A DNA stretch of 64,000 bases from Bosea sp. RAC05 (GCF_001713455.1 NZ_CP016464.1:2218001-2282000); one strand, 5' to 3'. Positions 44,028-53,093 are shown, counted from the first letter of the stretch. The notes: generated by a model from the letters alone, not told the origin. Numbers and translations: made by a program.

Positions 44028-44177
44028 GGCGGTCCAGAGGCTCTCAAAACCAAAGAAGATCCCGACGGGCGGGACGAAAGGTCACCCTCGCGCCGGGCGC
44101 AGGGCGCGTGTAGATGACGGGCAGCGGCGGGCCTGTCAATGCGACGAGGGTCCGGCACCTTCGAATGGAGCACGAGC

Positions 44178-44948
44178 ATGGCGGCAACCGCACGGACGCA
44201 GGGCGCAACCCCGGACGGTTCCACCATCGACCCCGCCGAGGTGGCGCGCTTCGAGGGCATCGCGAAAACCTGGTGGGACCCGAAGGGGCCCATGGCGGTG
44301 CTGCACAAGTTCAACCCCGTTCGCCTCGCCTTCATCCGCGATCTCGCCTGTGCCCGCTTCGGCCGCGATCCGAAGACGATGCGGGCCCTCGAGGGGCTCA
44401 CCCTCGTCGACATCGGCTGCGGCGGCGGCGTGCTGAGCGAGCCGCTGGCGCGGCTGGGGGCGCAGGTGACCGGGCTCGACCCGGCGCCGACCAATGTCGC
44501 GGTCGCCCGCGCCCATGCCGAGGCCTCGGGCCTTGCGGTCGATTATCGCCAGGAGACCATCGAGGCCCTCGTGGCCGAAGGGGCGCGCTTCGACATCGTC
44601 CTGGCGATGGAGGTCGTCGAGCATGTCGCCGATGTCGAGGCCTTCGTCGCAGCCTGCTGCGCGGCGGTGAAGCCCGGCGGTCTTCTGGTGATGGCGACGC
44701 TGAACCGCACGCTCAAGTCCTATGCGCTCGCCATCGTCGGGGCCGAATACGTCCTGCGCTGGCTGCCCCGCGGCACCCATGACTGGGAGAAGTTCGTCAC
44801 GCCCGGCGAACTCGGTGCGGCGATCGAGCGGAGCGGCCTTGAGCTCGGCGAGAGCACCGGCGTCGTCTACAATCCGTTCTCGGACCGCTGGTCGGTGGCC
44901 CGCGACATGGACGTCAACTACATGCAGGCGGCGTATCGTCGGGTCTGA
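44178..44948 (+). CDS. ubiG: Ubiquinone biosynthesis O-methyltransferase
   Basis: A 256-residue SAM-dependent methyltransferase performing both O-methylations of ubiquinone synthesis. Diagnostic: EVARFEGIAKTWWDPKGPMAVLHKFNPVRLAFIRD (W.D..GP...LH..NP.R...I), SAM motif I LVDIGCGGGVLSEPLARLGAQVTGLDPAP, and C-terminal LPRGTHDWEKFVTPGEL. ATG 44178 (with GGAG 9 bases upstream) is preferred over ATG 44139. Divergently transcribed from lysC with a 150-base shared region. Confidence 0.94.
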   Translation: MAATARTQGATPDGSTIDPAEVARFEGIAKTWWDPKGPMAVLHKFNPVRLAFIRDLACARFGRDPKTMRALEGLTLVDIGCGGGVLSEPLARLGAQVTGLDPAPTNVAVARAHAEASGLAVDYRQETIEALVAEGARFDIVLAMEVVEHVADVEAFVAACCAAVKPGGLLVMATLNRTLKSYALAIVGAEYVLRWLPRGTHDWEKFVTPGELGAAIERSGLELGESTGVVYNPFSDRWSVARDMDVNYMQAAYRRV

Positions 44949-44972
44949 TGGGGAGCCGGGTCGACCCGCCGC

Positions 44973-45308
44973 TCACATCCAGCGCCTGATCGCCGTGAGG
45001 ATGATCAGCGTCGCGAGGCCGGCGCCCAATGCGACGAAGGCCGTGGTCGCCGCCGGATTGGCGCCGATCGCGTAGCCCAGATGCCGCCATGTCGTCGCAT
45101 AGTCGAGCTTGCGCCAGATCAGCGTGCCGCCGACGGCGCCGGCCAGGATGATCAGCCCATTGAGGATGATGCCGAAGGCGCCGTCGCGCAGCAGCATGTC
45201 GGAGATCCAGCCGAACAGCAGAACGCCGACCCCGACGATGGCCAGGAACACGACCAGCTGCGGCGTCGACATGTCGGGCAGGCCGAGCATCAGGATCAGC
45301 GTGCGCAT
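44973..45308 (-). CDS. Small membrane protein of unknown function
   Basis: A 111-residue protein with three or four predicted membrane segments (QLVVFLAIVGVGVLLFGWI, GIILNGLIILAGAVGGTLIW, AFVALGAGLATLIILTAI). I do not recognise a family; the central GIILNGLIILAGAVGG.LIW resembles small integral proteins of the GlsB/YeaQ kind only in general character. In-frame Met at residue 13 (STPQLVV) is an alternative start. It converges with ubiG. Confidence 0.6.
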   Translation of the reverse strand: MRTLILMLGLPDMSTPQLVVFLAIVGVGVLLFGWISDMLLRDGAFGIILNGLIILAGAVGGTLIWRKLDYATTWRHLGYAIGANPAATTAFVALGAGLATLIILTAIRRWM

Positions 45309-45573
45309 GGTGCAGTCTCCGGAAACCGCGCCATCATAGCGAGCGGTGGTTAAGGGGACGCTGCCGATGGCGCAGCCGGCCGCATCGTCTGCCCCGCGGC
45401 CGCACGGACCGCCGGAGGGAGCGCGCCGAGCACTCGCGGGCTGCCCTGTTGCGTTGCATCATAGTTCGTTCGGCCTATGGCGCGGCGCAACATATGGTGC
45501 ATGATCTCGGTCAAATCTGCCGCAGCCGCCAAGGCGACCGTCAATCGGCAGACCAAGCAGGGGAGAGACGACC

Positions 45574-46845
45574 ATGTCGAAGACGCAGGCCGCCGCGCAA
45601 CCGCTCAAGGACCTCTACGAACTGGGCGAACTGCCCCCGCTCGGCCATGTGCCGGCGAACATGTATGCCTGGACGATCCGCCGCGAGCGCCATGGGCCGC
45701 CGCAGGAGAGCTTCCAGGTCGAGGTGGTGCCGACCTGGGCGATCGGCGAGGAGGAGGTGCTGCTGCTCGTGATGGCCGGCGGCGTCAACTACAACGGCAT
45801 CTGGGCCGGTCTCGGCCAGCCGATCTCGCCCTTCGACGTCCACAAGCAGTCGCTGCATATCGCCGGCTCGGACGCCTCGGGCATCGTCTGGGCGGTCGGC
45901 TCCAAGGTGAAGCGTTGGAAGGTCGGCGACGAGGTCATCGTCCATTGCAACCAGGACGATGGCGACGACGAGGAGTGCAATGGCGGCGACCCGATGTTCT
46001 CCTCTTCCCAGCGCATCTGGGGCTACGAGACGCCGGACGGCTCCTTCGCGCAGTTCTGCCGGGTGCAGTCGCGCCAGCTCATGGTCAAGCCCAAGCACCT
46101 CTCCTGGGAGGAGGCGGCCTGCTACACGCTGACGCTCGCCACCGCCTACCGCATGCTGTTCGGCCACGCCCCGCACACGATCAAGCCGGGCGACAACGTC
46201 CTGGTCTGGGGCGCCTCGGGCGGGCTCGGCGTCTTCGGCGTGCAGCTCTGTGCGGCCTCGGGCGCCAACGCCATCGGCGTGATCTCGGACGAGACCAAGC
46301 GCGACTATGTGCTGGGGCTGGGCGCCAAGGGCGTGATCAACCGCAAGGATTTCAACTGCTGGGGCCAGATGCCCACCGTCAACAGCCCGGAATACGATGT
46401 CTGGGTGAAGGAGGCCCGCAAGTTCGGCAAGGCGATCTGGGACATCACCGGCAAGAAGGACGTCGACATCGTCTTCGAGCATCCCGGCGAGGCGACCTTC
46501 CCGGTCTCCTGCCTCGTCGCCAAGCGCGGCGGCATGGTGGTGTTCTGCGCGGGCACCTCGGGCTTCAACATCACCTTCGACGCCCGCTATGTCTGGATGC
46601 GGCAGAAACGCGTGCAGGGCTCGCATTTCGCTCATCTCAAGCAGGCGAGCGCGGCCAACCAGTTCGTCATCGACCGGCGCCTCGACCCCTGCATGTCCGA
46701 GGTCTTCCCCTGGGACAAGATCCCGCTCGCCCATCACAAGATGTGGAAGAACGAGCACGCGCCGGGCAACATGTCCGTGCTGGTCTACGCCCCGCGCACG
46801 GGCCTGCGCACCTATGAGGACGTGGTCGAGGCGCTGGCGGGGTAG
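45574..46845 (+). CDS. ccr: Crotonyl-CoA carboxylase/reductase
   Basis: A 423-residue medium-chain dehydrogenase/reductase that converts crotonyl-CoA, CO2 and NADPH to ethylmalonyl-CoA, the key step of the ethylmalonyl-CoA pathway for acetyl-CoA assimilation. Signatures: LKDLYELGELPPLGHVPANMYAW, MAGGVNYNGIWAGLGQPISPF, HIAGSDASGIVWAVG, QRIWGYETPDGSFAQF, NVLVWGASGGLGVFGVQLC, and MRQKRVQGSHFAHLKQASAANQFV. Quinone oxidoreductases lack the long N-terminal region and the CO2-binding inserts. The pathway partner mcd lies 2.7 kb downstream in the same direction, with three unrelated loci between. Confidence 0.96.
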   Translation: MSKTQAAAQPLKDLYELGELPPLGHVPANMYAWTIRRERHGPPQESFQVEVVPTWAIGEEEVLLLVMAGGVNYNGIWAGLGQPISPFDVHKQSLHIAGSDASGIVWAVGSKVKRWKVGDEVIVHCNQDDGDDEECNGGDPMFSSSQRIWGYETPDGSFAQFCRVQSRQLMVKPKHLSWEEAACYTLTLATAYRMLFGHAPHTIKPGDNVLVWGASGGLGVFGVQLCAASGANAIGVISDETKRDYVLGLGAKGVINRKDFNCWGQMPTVNSPEYDVWVKEARKFGKAIWDITGKKDVDIVFEHPGEATFPVSCLVAKRGGMVVFCAGTSGFNITFDARYVWMRQKRVQGSHFAHLKQASAANQFVIDRRLDPCMSEVFPWDKIPLAHHKMWKNEHAPGNMSVLVYAPRTGLRTYEDVVEALAG

Positions 46846-46868
46846 GGGCGGTTCGGGCGGAGCGGCGC

Positions 46869-47324
46869 TCAGGCGGAGCGCTTCAGCGCCGCCTTGCCCG
46901 CCGTCTGCTCGATGAAGGCCGACCGGCTCACGCCGCGGGCGCGCGCCGCCTCGTCGATGGCCCTCAGGACCTTCCGGTCCAGCATGACGTTGATGCGCTC
47001 CTTCGGCGGGGCGATATCGTCGAGCGGAATGTTCTCCAGAACCGCTCCGCTCCGCAGATGCTCATCGACGAAGATGTCCTTGATCTCCGAGATGATGTCA
47101 GGATCGCCGAGAAGTTCTTTCAGGGTCCGGGCGTGGGGAACGTCGTCCCCGTCCGCGCGCAACGCTGCGATATGGCCGGCAAGGGCTTCTCGCGCCTTCT
47201 TTCTGGCTTCCTCATCCGTGGCTCCCGACGAAACGCAGCCGGGCAGATCGGGAAAGGTCACACCCCAGGTCGCCGATCCCGGCTCGGGCAAATGAAGCAG
47301 GGCAAAATAGCTGGCCGACATCAA
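46869..47324 (-). CDS. hicB: HicB-family antitoxin
   Basis: A 151-residue protein with the HicB partial RNase-H fold at the N-terminus (YFALLHLPEPGSATWGVTFPDLPGCVSSGATDEEARKKAREALAGHIAALRADG) and a C-terminal DNA-binding segment of ribbon-helix-helix type (RINVMLDRKVLRAIDEAARARGVSRSAFIEQTAG). It neutralises the HicA RNase and represses the operon. It lies 34 bases downstream of hicA. Confidence 0.9.
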   Translation of the reverse strand: MMSASYFALLHLPEPGSATWGVTFPDLPGCVSSGATDEEARKKAREALAGHIAALRADGDDVPHARTLKELLGDPDIISEIKDIFVDEHLRSGAVLENIPLDDIAPPKERINVMLDRKVLRAIDEAARARGVSRSAFIEQTAGKAALKRSA

Positions 47325-47358
47325 ATCCTCCTATCGCGAGTTTCGCCACCGCTCAGGC

Positions 47359-47541
47359 TCAAGCCAGACCCGCCTGCCGTCTCACGGATTTCACCGTTTT
47401 TGGATGCATGTCCTTGACGGGGGGCGGCAGCGTGACCTTGCCGGGCTTCGAGGGGTGTTTGAAATGGTGATGGCTGCCGGTCACGGAGTGACGCACCCAT
47501 CCATCGCGCTCCAGTTCCTTGATCAAGTCGCGCGAATCCAT
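47359..47541 (-). CDS. hicA: HicA-family mRNA interferase toxin
   Basis: A 60-residue dsRBD-fold toxin: MDSRDLIKELERDGWVRHSVTGSHHHFKHPSKPGKVTLPPPVKDMHPKTVKSVRRQAGL, with the catalytic His in GSHHHFKHP. HicA cleaves mRNA in the absence of HicB. ATG 47541 gives the standard size; the longer upstream frame has no homology. The toxin-first order is normal for HicAB. No lesion is seen in either partner, so the module should be functional. Confidence 0.9.
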   Translation of the reverse strand: MDSRDLIKELERDGWVRHSVTGSHHHFKHPSKPGKVTLPPPVKDMHPKTVKSVRRQAGLA

Positions 47542-47747
47542 CGGCCCTGAAGCCCGACTGATTGTGGATGTTTTACACACGCAACTCCCGTTGGCCAAGG
47601 TGGCGGATTGCGCTGAGGTCTGAGATCGACATCGCCGTCTCTCAACTGCGTAAATGGTCCACCAAATCTGTCTGCTGCGGCGGCGCTTGCGTGCCAGCGC
47701 GCAAACAGATAACCGTTCGGTAAAGTAATTCACCGGACGAGGCGCCG

Positions 47748-48407
47748 ATGTCGCTCCAGCTCTATGCCCATCCCTTCTCCTCCTACTCGCAGAAGGTGCT
47801 GATCGCGCTCGACGAGAACGAGACGCCCTTCACGCTGCGCCTGCTCAGCAGCGAGGATACGAAGACCGGTGCGGAATTCGCCGCGCTGTGGCCGCTGAAG
47901 CGCTTCCCGGTGCTGGTCGACGGGGCCGAGACGGTGGTCGAATCCAGCATCATCATCGAGCATCTCGAACTGCATCACCCCGGCCCGCGCCCGCTGCTGC
48001 CGCGGCAGCCGAAGGAGGCGCTCCCCGTGCGCGCGATGGACCGCTTCTTCGACAATTACATCATGAGCCCGATGATGCGGATCGTCTTCGACCGGATCCG
48101 GCCGGCGGAGGACCGGGATGCGCTCGGCGTCGCCGAGGCGCGCGCCCTGCTCGACACCGCCTATCAGTGGCTCGACGGCCAGCTCGCCGGACGGGCCTGG
48201 GCCTGCGAGGGCGATTTCTCCATGGCCGACTGCGCGGCGGCGCCTTCGCTGTTCTACGCCGACTGGGTCCACGAGATCGACGCGGCCTTCCCGAACACGC
48301 GCGCCTACCGGGCGCGGCTGCTGGCGCGCCCCTCGGTCGCCCGTGCCGTCGAGGCGGCGAGGCCCTATCGCCACCTCTTTCCGCTCGGCGCCCCCGATCG
48401 GGATTGA
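47748..48407 (+). CDS. Glutathione S-transferase family protein
   Basis: A 219-residue two-domain GST: thioredoxin-fold LQLYAHPFSSYSQKVLIALDENETPFTLRLL, with the cis-Pro/SNAIL-equivalent region RFPVLVDGAETVVESSIIIEHLE, then a helical C-domain (AYQWLDGQLAGRAWACEGDFSMADCAAAPSLFYADWV). The PFSSYSQK segment places a Ser/Tyr at the active-site position. Substrate unknown. Stands between HicAB and an EamA exporter in the plus direction. Confidence 0.92.
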   Translation: MSLQLYAHPFSSYSQKVLIALDENETPFTLRLLSSEDTKTGAEFAALWPLKRFPVLVDGAETVVESSIIIEHLELHHPGPRPLLPRQPKEALPVRAMDRFFDNYIMSPMMRIVFDRIRPAEDRDALGVAEARALLDTAYQWLDGQLAGRAWACEGDFSMADCAAAPSLFYADWVHEIDAAFPNTRAYRARLLARPSVARAVEAARPYRHLFPLGAPDRD

Positions 48408-48511
48408 GGCGACGGCGCCTCCGCCCGCAGTCATGACATGGCGGGCGGGCGCCGACGCGCTGTCGCGGTGCGGGGAAGGGCTGTAGAGCATCGCGCTCGC
48501 AAAGGCGTCCC

Positions 48512-49396
48512 ATGCTGTCCTCGCCCCTCTTCCTGCGCATTGTCCCGCTCGTCTTCACCTTCCTCTGGTCGTCGGGGTGGATCGTCGCGGGCTATTCGGC
48601 GCAATACGCCGACCCGCTGACCTTCCTCTCCGTGCGCTTTGCCAGCGCCGCGGTCCTGCTGGGTGCGCTGTCCTGGGCCGTCGGCGCGCCCTGGCCGCAG
48701 ACACCACGGGCCTGGCTGAACTGCATCATCGCCGGCGTGCTGCTGCACGCGATCTATCTCTGCGGCGTCTGGTGGGCGGTGCGCCATGGCCTGCCGGCCG
48801 GGATATCGGGCCTGATCGCGGGCCTGCAGCCGATCCTGACTGCGCTGCTGGCGCCGGCGCTGGTCGGCGAGCGCATCTCGGCCATCCGCTGGGCCGGCAT
48901 CGTCTGCGGCTTCCTCGGCATCGCGCTGGTTCTGGAGCCCAAGCTGGTCGGGGTCGATCCGGTTGCGCTCTGGGGCATCCTCATTCCCGTCGCTGTGAAC
49001 CTCGTCGGCATGGTCGCGGTGACCTTCGGCTCCTTCTTCCAGAAGGCCCGCATTGTCTCCGGCGATCTGCGCACCGTCACGACGATCCAGTATGCCGCGG
49101 CCGTCGCCTTCACGCTGCCGCTCGCCTTCGCGCTCGAGCCGATGCGGATCGAGTGGAACCTGACCATGGCGCTCGTCCTGGCCTGGTCGGTGCTGGCGCT
49201 GTCGCTGGGGGCCATCGGGCTCTACCTGCTGATCCTGCGTCGCGGGGAGGTCTCGCGCATCGCGACCTTCCTCTATCTCGTGCCGGCTCTGGTGGCGGTC
49301 GAGGCCTGGATACTCTTCGGCGAGACGCTGGCGCCGCTCCAGATCGCCGGCATGGCGCTCACCATCATCGGGGTCGCGCTGGCCAGCCGCAAATAG
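48512..49396 (+). CDS. EamA/DMT-family transporter
   Basis: A 294-residue protein with ten predicted membrane helices in two EamA halves (FTFLWSSGWIVAGYSAQYADPLTFLSVRFASAAVLLGAL in the first; LLILRRGEVSRIATFLYLVPALVAVEAWILFGETLAPLQIAGMALTIIGVAL in the second). Members export amino acids or other metabolites. Substrate cannot be read. ATG 48512 gives the complete first helix. Confidence 0.9.
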   Translation: MLSSPLFLRIVPLVFTFLWSSGWIVAGYSAQYADPLTFLSVRFASAAVLLGALSWAVGAPWPQTPRAWLNCIIAGVLLHAIYLCGVWWAVRHGLPAGISGLIAGLQPILTALLAPALVGERISAIRWAGIVCGFLGIALVLEPKLVGVDPVALWGILIPVAVNLVGMVAVTFGSFFQKARIVSGDLRTVTTIQYAAAVAFTLPLAFALEPMRIEWNLTMALVLAWSVLALSLGAIGLYLLILRRGEVSRIATFLYLVPALVAVEAWILFGETLAPLQIAGMALTIIGVALASRK

Positions 49397-49517
49397 CGCC
49401 GTAGGCGCAGGGTCGCACCATGCGGCGTTCTTGGGCCATGCGGCATTCTTGCGCCGAAAGAGGCATTCCGGCTTTCGAAATCTCGCCCTATGCTGCGACG
49501 CACAAGGGAGAGCAACC

Positions 49518-51224
49518 ATGAGCGCACAAGCCGCCGCCATTCCTGTCGCCGAGCCGGTCCCCGAGAGCGCCACGGCGCTGATCGCCGCTGCGCTGCCGGG
49601 CTTCGAGACCCTGCTGCAGAATGCCGTCGCGGCGGTGCGCGCGGGCGTGACCGTGGAGGGGAAGATCTCCTCCGCCCGGCTCGAAGCGCAGCAGCACGCC
49701 GCCCATGGCCTCGCCTGGCTGGCGACCTATGTCATGGCGCTGCGCGAGCTGAAGGCCTATGGCGAGCGCCTCGCGTCCGAGAACCGCTATGGCGCGATCG
49801 AGGATCACGCCATCCGCATCGGCGCCGGCGAATATGCCGCGCAGATCTTCGGCGGCATTCCGATGAGCCAGGGCGAGATCGTGCGCCTGGCTGCGCTCGG
49901 CCTCTCCGAGAAGGCGATCGCGGCCGCCAATACGCCGGTGGCCCAGGCCCTGATCGCGCAGGGCAACACGCCCGAGAACCGCGCCCGCCTCGTCGACCTG
50001 TTCAGCCAGGATGACGGCGCCGCCGGCGTCGGCGATCCCGGCCTCGATGAGACGCTCGAGGCGATCCGCTCCGAGATGCGTCGCTTCTGCGCCGCGGAGG
50101 TGACGCCCCACGCCCATGAGTGGCACCTCAAGAACGACTACATCCCGATGGCGGTCGTCGAGAAGATGGCCGAGCTCGGCGTCTTCGGGCTGACCATCCC
50201 CGAGGAATTCGGCGGCATGGGCCTGACCAAGGTCTCGATGTGCGTCGTCTCGGAGGAGCTGTCGCGCGCCTATATCGGCGTCGGCTCGCTCGGCACCCGC
50301 TCGGAGATCGCCGCCGAGCTGATCCTCTGCGGCGGCACGGCCGCGCAGAAGGAACACTGGCTGCCGAAGCTGGCCTCGGGCGAGGTGCTGCCCACCGCCG
50401 TCTTCACCGAGCCCAACACCGGCTCCGACCTCGCCAGCCTGCGCACCCGGGCGGTGAAGGACGGTGACGTCTGGAAGGTTTCCGGCAACAAGACCTGGAT
50501 CACCCATCCCGTCCGCGCCGATATCATGACCCTGCTGGTGCGCACCGACCCCACGGAGAGCGGCTACAAGGGCCTCTCCATGCTGATCGCCGAGAAGCCG
50601 CGCGGCACCGACGACGATCCGTTCCCGGTCGCCGGCCTGACCGGCGGCGAGATCGAGGTGCTCGGCTACCGCGGCATGAAGGAATACGAGCTCGCCTTCG
50701 ACGGCTTCACCGTCAAGGGCGAGAACCTGCTCGGCGGGGTCGAGGGCCAGGGCTTCAAGCAGCTCATGCAGACCTTCGAGGCCGCCCGCATCCAGACGGC
50801 GGCGCGCGCGGTCGGCGTCGCCCAGTCCGCCTTCGATCTCGGCTTGCGCTATGCCCGCGAGCGCGTCCAGTTCGGCAAGAAGCTGATCGCCTTCCCCCGC
50901 GTCGCCGACAAGCTGGCGATGATGGCCGCCGAAATCCTGATCGCCCGCCAGCTTACCTATTTCGCCGCCCGCGAGAAGGATGCCGAGCGCCGCTGCGACC
51001 TGGAGGCCGGCATGGCCAAGCTGCTCGGCGCCCGCGTCGCCTGGGCGGCAGCCGACAACGCGCTGCAAATCCATGGCGGCAACGGGTTTGCGCTCGAATA
51101 CGCGATCAGCCGCGTGCTCTGCGACGCGCGCATCCTGAACATCTTCGAGGGCGCGGCGGAAATCCAGGCGCAGGTCATCGCCCGGCGCCTCGTCGAGGAG
51201 GGACAAACAACCCGCTCCGCCTAA
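49518..51224 (+). CDS. mcd: (2S)-methylsuccinyl-CoA dehydrogenase
   Basis: A 568-residue acyl-CoA dehydrogenase with an extra N-terminal helical domain of ~160 residues (ALIAAALPGFETLLQNAVAAV...ARLEAQQHAAHGLAWLATYVMALRELKAYGERL...MSQGEIVRL), which is the hallmark of Mcd. The FAD domain follows: AVFTEPNTGSDLASLRTRAVKDGDVWKVSGNKTWITHPVRADIM, then GYRGMKEYELAFDGF, RYARERVQFGKKLIAFPRVADKLAMM and ALQIHGGNGFALEYAISRVLCDARILNIFEGAAEIQAQVI. It oxidises methylsuccinyl-CoA to mesaconyl-CoA in the ethylmalonyl-CoA pathway. ATG 49518 follows AAGGGAG. Confidence 0.94.
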   Translation: MSAQAAAIPVAEPVPESATALIAAALPGFETLLQNAVAAVRAGVTVEGKISSARLEAQQHAAHGLAWLATYVMALRELKAYGERLASENRYGAIEDHAIRIGAGEYAAQIFGGIPMSQGEIVRLAALGLSEKAIAAANTPVAQALIAQGNTPENRARLVDLFSQDDGAAGVGDPGLDETLEAIRSEMRRFCAAEVTPHAHEWHLKNDYIPMAVVEKMAELGVFGLTIPEEFGGMGLTKVSMCVVSEELSRAYIGVGSLGTRSEIAAELILCGGTAAQKEHWLPKLASGEVLPTAVFTEPNTGSDLASLRTRAVKDGDVWKVSGNKTWITHPVRADIMTLLVRTDPTESGYKGLSMLIAEKPRGTDDDPFPVAGLTGGEIEVLGYRGMKEYELAFDGFTVKGENLLGGVEGQGFKQLMQTFEAARIQTAARAVGVAQSAFDLGLRYARERVQFGKKLIAFPRVADKLAMMAAEILIARQLTYFAAREKDAERRCDLEAGMAKLLGARVAWAAADNALQIHGGNGFALEYAISRVLCDARILNIFEGAAEIQAQVIARRLVEEGQTTRSA

Positions 51225-51306
51225 TGTTTAGGCATCCGGAACAACGGCAAATTTACGCTTCGCGTGCCTGATTGACGCGAATGTGCCGTTACGGAACTGT
51301 TGCTGG

Positions 51307-52377
51307 ATGCTTCTGATCACCGACCGTTCGGACGGGAACCCCGAGCTGGCACGCCGGCTCGGCCTCCTGAGGCCATGCGCGGTCCTGATCCTGGGGTGCG
51401 AGGCGCCGAAGGCCGATCAGCCGGACTCGATCATCGTTGGCGACGTCGATCTCGGCCGGCGCGAGAGCGTCGAGGCGATGCGCCAGGCGCTGGCGCGCCA
51501 TCGCAGCAAGGGCGCGCCCTATCTCTGCCTGCTGCGCGAGATGACGGTCCGCACCGCCATCCAGGCGCGGGCCATCGGCGCGACGGAGGTGCTGCCGGCG
51601 GATGCCGCGGCCGCGCTGCTGGTCAAGACCATCGAGCAGCTCCTCGGCGAGGGGAAGGACGGTGATCCCGCGAGAGGCACCGTCGCCTTCACCCGGGCCC
51701 AGCTGGCCACCGCGGCGGCCTCGCTCGCCGACATGCTGGGGTCGGTCGCAAACGGCGCGCCGGTCCCGCTGCGGGCGGTCGAGGCTTCGGTCGAGGCGAT
51801 CGAGCAGGCCGCCGGCGCCAGCGACATCGGCGACCTGCTGCAGGTGGTCTGGAGCTATGACGACCTGACATATCAGCACTGCATGCTGGTCGCCGGCCTG
51901 GCCGCGAGCTTCGGCCATCAGCTTGGCTTCTCGGTGGAGGACCGCAAGCTGGTGACGCGCGCCGCCGTCCTCCACGACATCGGCAAGGCGCGCATCCCGC
52001 TCGCCATCCTGCACAAGCCCGGCGCGCTCGATCCCGCCGAGCAGGTGGTGATGCGCGGCCACCCGGTGATCGGCTACGAGATGCTGATGAAGCAGGGCGG
52101 CCTGCGGCCGGAGGTGCTGGCGGCGGTGCGCTCCCACCACGAATATCTCGACGGCTCGGGCTATCCCGACGGGCTGAAGGACGCAGAAATCGGCGACATC
52201 GTGCGGATGATCACGATCTGCGACATCTATGCGGCGCTGATCGAGCGACGCAGCTACAAGCCGCCGATGGCGCCCGACCAGGCCTATGGTATGCTGGTGC
52301 TGATGGGCACGAAGCTCGACGCGGCCCTGGTGCGGGCCTTCGAAGCGGTCGTGCTGAAGACCTCCCAGGCGGCGTGA
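51307..52377 (+). CDS. HD-GYP domain protein with degenerate N-terminal receiver-like region
   Basis: About 356 residues. C-terminal HD-GYP domain: RAAVLHDIGKARIPLAILHKPGALDPAEQVVMRGHPVIGYEML then AVRSHHEYLDGSGYPDGLKDAEIGDIVRMITICDIYAALIERRSYKPPM, with HD, HH and GYP motifs intact, so c-di-GMP phosphodiesterase activity is plausible. The first ~120 residues look like a receiver-type alpha/beta fold (LLITDRS... VGDVDLG... PYLCLLREMTVRTAIQARAIGATEVLPAD) without a clear phospho-acceptor. GTG 51283 is an alternative start. It follows mcd by 82 bases. Confidence 0.84.
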   Translation: MLLITDRSDGNPELARRLGLLRPCAVLILGCEAPKADQPDSIIVGDVDLGRRESVEAMRQALARHRSKGAPYLCLLREMTVRTAIQARAIGATEVLPADAAAALLVKTIEQLLGEGKDGDPARGTVAFTRAQLATAAASLADMLGSVANGAPVPLRAVEASVEAIEQAAGASDIGDLLQVVWSYDDLTYQHCMLVAGLAASFGHQLGFSVEDRKLVTRAAVLHDIGKARIPLAILHKPGALDPAEQVVMRGHPVIGYEMLMKQGGLRPEVLAAVRSHHEYLDGSGYPDGLKDAEIGDIVRMITICDIYAALIERRSYKPPMAPDQAYGMLVLMGTKLDAALVRAFEAVVLKTSQAA

Positions 52378-52446
52378 AGCAGGGGCAAGCGGTGAAGGAC
52401 GGTCGCAGGGCGATGAGCGGCCGGGTTGGACCGACTGCGTGCAGCC

Positions 52447-52731
52447 TCAGGCCGCAACCACCGACAGCCTGAGCCCAAGCGCCTTCGTCGCCTTGGCCAG
52501 GGTTTCGAGCGTCGGGTTTCCTCCCGGGCGAAAGGCCTTGTAGATCGCCTCGCGGCTCAGCCCGCTCTCGGCCGCGAAAGCCGTGACGCCGCGCGCACGG
52601 GCGATGTCCCCCAGCGCGGCGGCGATGAAGGACGGATCGCCCTCTTCGAGTGCAGCCTCGATATAGGCGGCCTGCTCCTCAGGGGTCGTGAGATAGTTCT
52701 GGACGTCGAATTCACGCATTGCGTTCGGCAT
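52447..52731 (-). CDS. HigA-type addiction module antitoxin
   Basis: A 94-residue DNA-binding antidote protein: YLTTPEEQAAYIEAALEEGDPSFIAAALGDIARARGVTAFAAESGLSREAIYKAFRPGGNPTLETLAKATKALGLRLSV, with the L..EA.YKA....GNP...T..K...ALG helix-turn-helix of the HigA-like family. It overlaps the 3' end of the toxin frame; ATG 52719 is an alternative start. The paired toxin gene carries a stop codon, so this antitoxin is probably an orphan. The palindrome at 53021-53036 is a plausible operator for it. Confidence 0.88.
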   Translation of the reverse strand: MPNAMREFDVQNYLTTPEEQAAYIEAALEEGDPSFIAAALGDIARARGVTAFAAESGLSREAIYKAFRPGGNPTLETLAKATKALGLRLSVVAA

Positions 52732-53029
52732 CGAGCATTTCCTTCACCAACTGCTTGGCCCGCGCGATGTCCGCAGACTGGCGGCGCTTGTCACCGCCGC
52801 TCAACAGGATCACCAGCTTCGGGCCTCGCTGGACGAGATGGAGCCTATAGCCCGGTCCATGATCGATCCGCATCTCGCCGATGCCGTCGAAGAATTTGAC
52901 GTCCCCCAGATTGCCGAGCTGCGCCCTTCAGATCCGGACGAGAATACGGGCACGGGCCGAGACATCGCGAAGATTCCCCAGCCACCCAGAGAATTCAGTC
53001 GTCTCCACGACCTCGATAATGTGTATCAT
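52712..53029 (-). pseudogene. RelE/HigB-type toxin interrupted by a nonsense codon
   Basis: Reading the minus strand from ATG 53029 gives MIHIIEVVETTEFSGWLGNL then RDVSARARILVRI, a TGA at 52930-52928 (codon 34), and then in the same frame RAQLGNLGDVKFFDGIGEM, RIDHGPGYRLHLVQRGPKLV and ILLSGGDKRRQSADIARAKQL to TGA 52714-52712. The two parts together are a full HigB/RelE-type toxin (about 105 codons) with the usual R-R-L-x-x-G-N, G-x-G-Y-R and LLSGGDKR.Q..DI..A segments. Family members have Arg at the stop position, so a single CGA to TGA change explains it. No frame shift is present. The lesion must abolish the full-length toxin. Confidence 0.8.
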
Positions 53030-53036
53030 AATACAC
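53021..53036. promoter_or_regulatory. Inverted repeat over the toxin start, probable TA operator
   Basis: Perfect 6-base arms GTGTAT and ATACAC separated by 4 bases, spanning the ATG of the broken toxin gene. The site is AT-rich for this genome. HigA-type antitoxins repress their own operon through such palindromes; here it would keep controlling the orphan antitoxin gene. Confidence 0.45.
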
Positions 53037-53093
53037 AAGCATTCGCCTGCGGGTCAATCGGCGGCGCTGCAGGGCCAGCCGCCGGGGCGCGCC

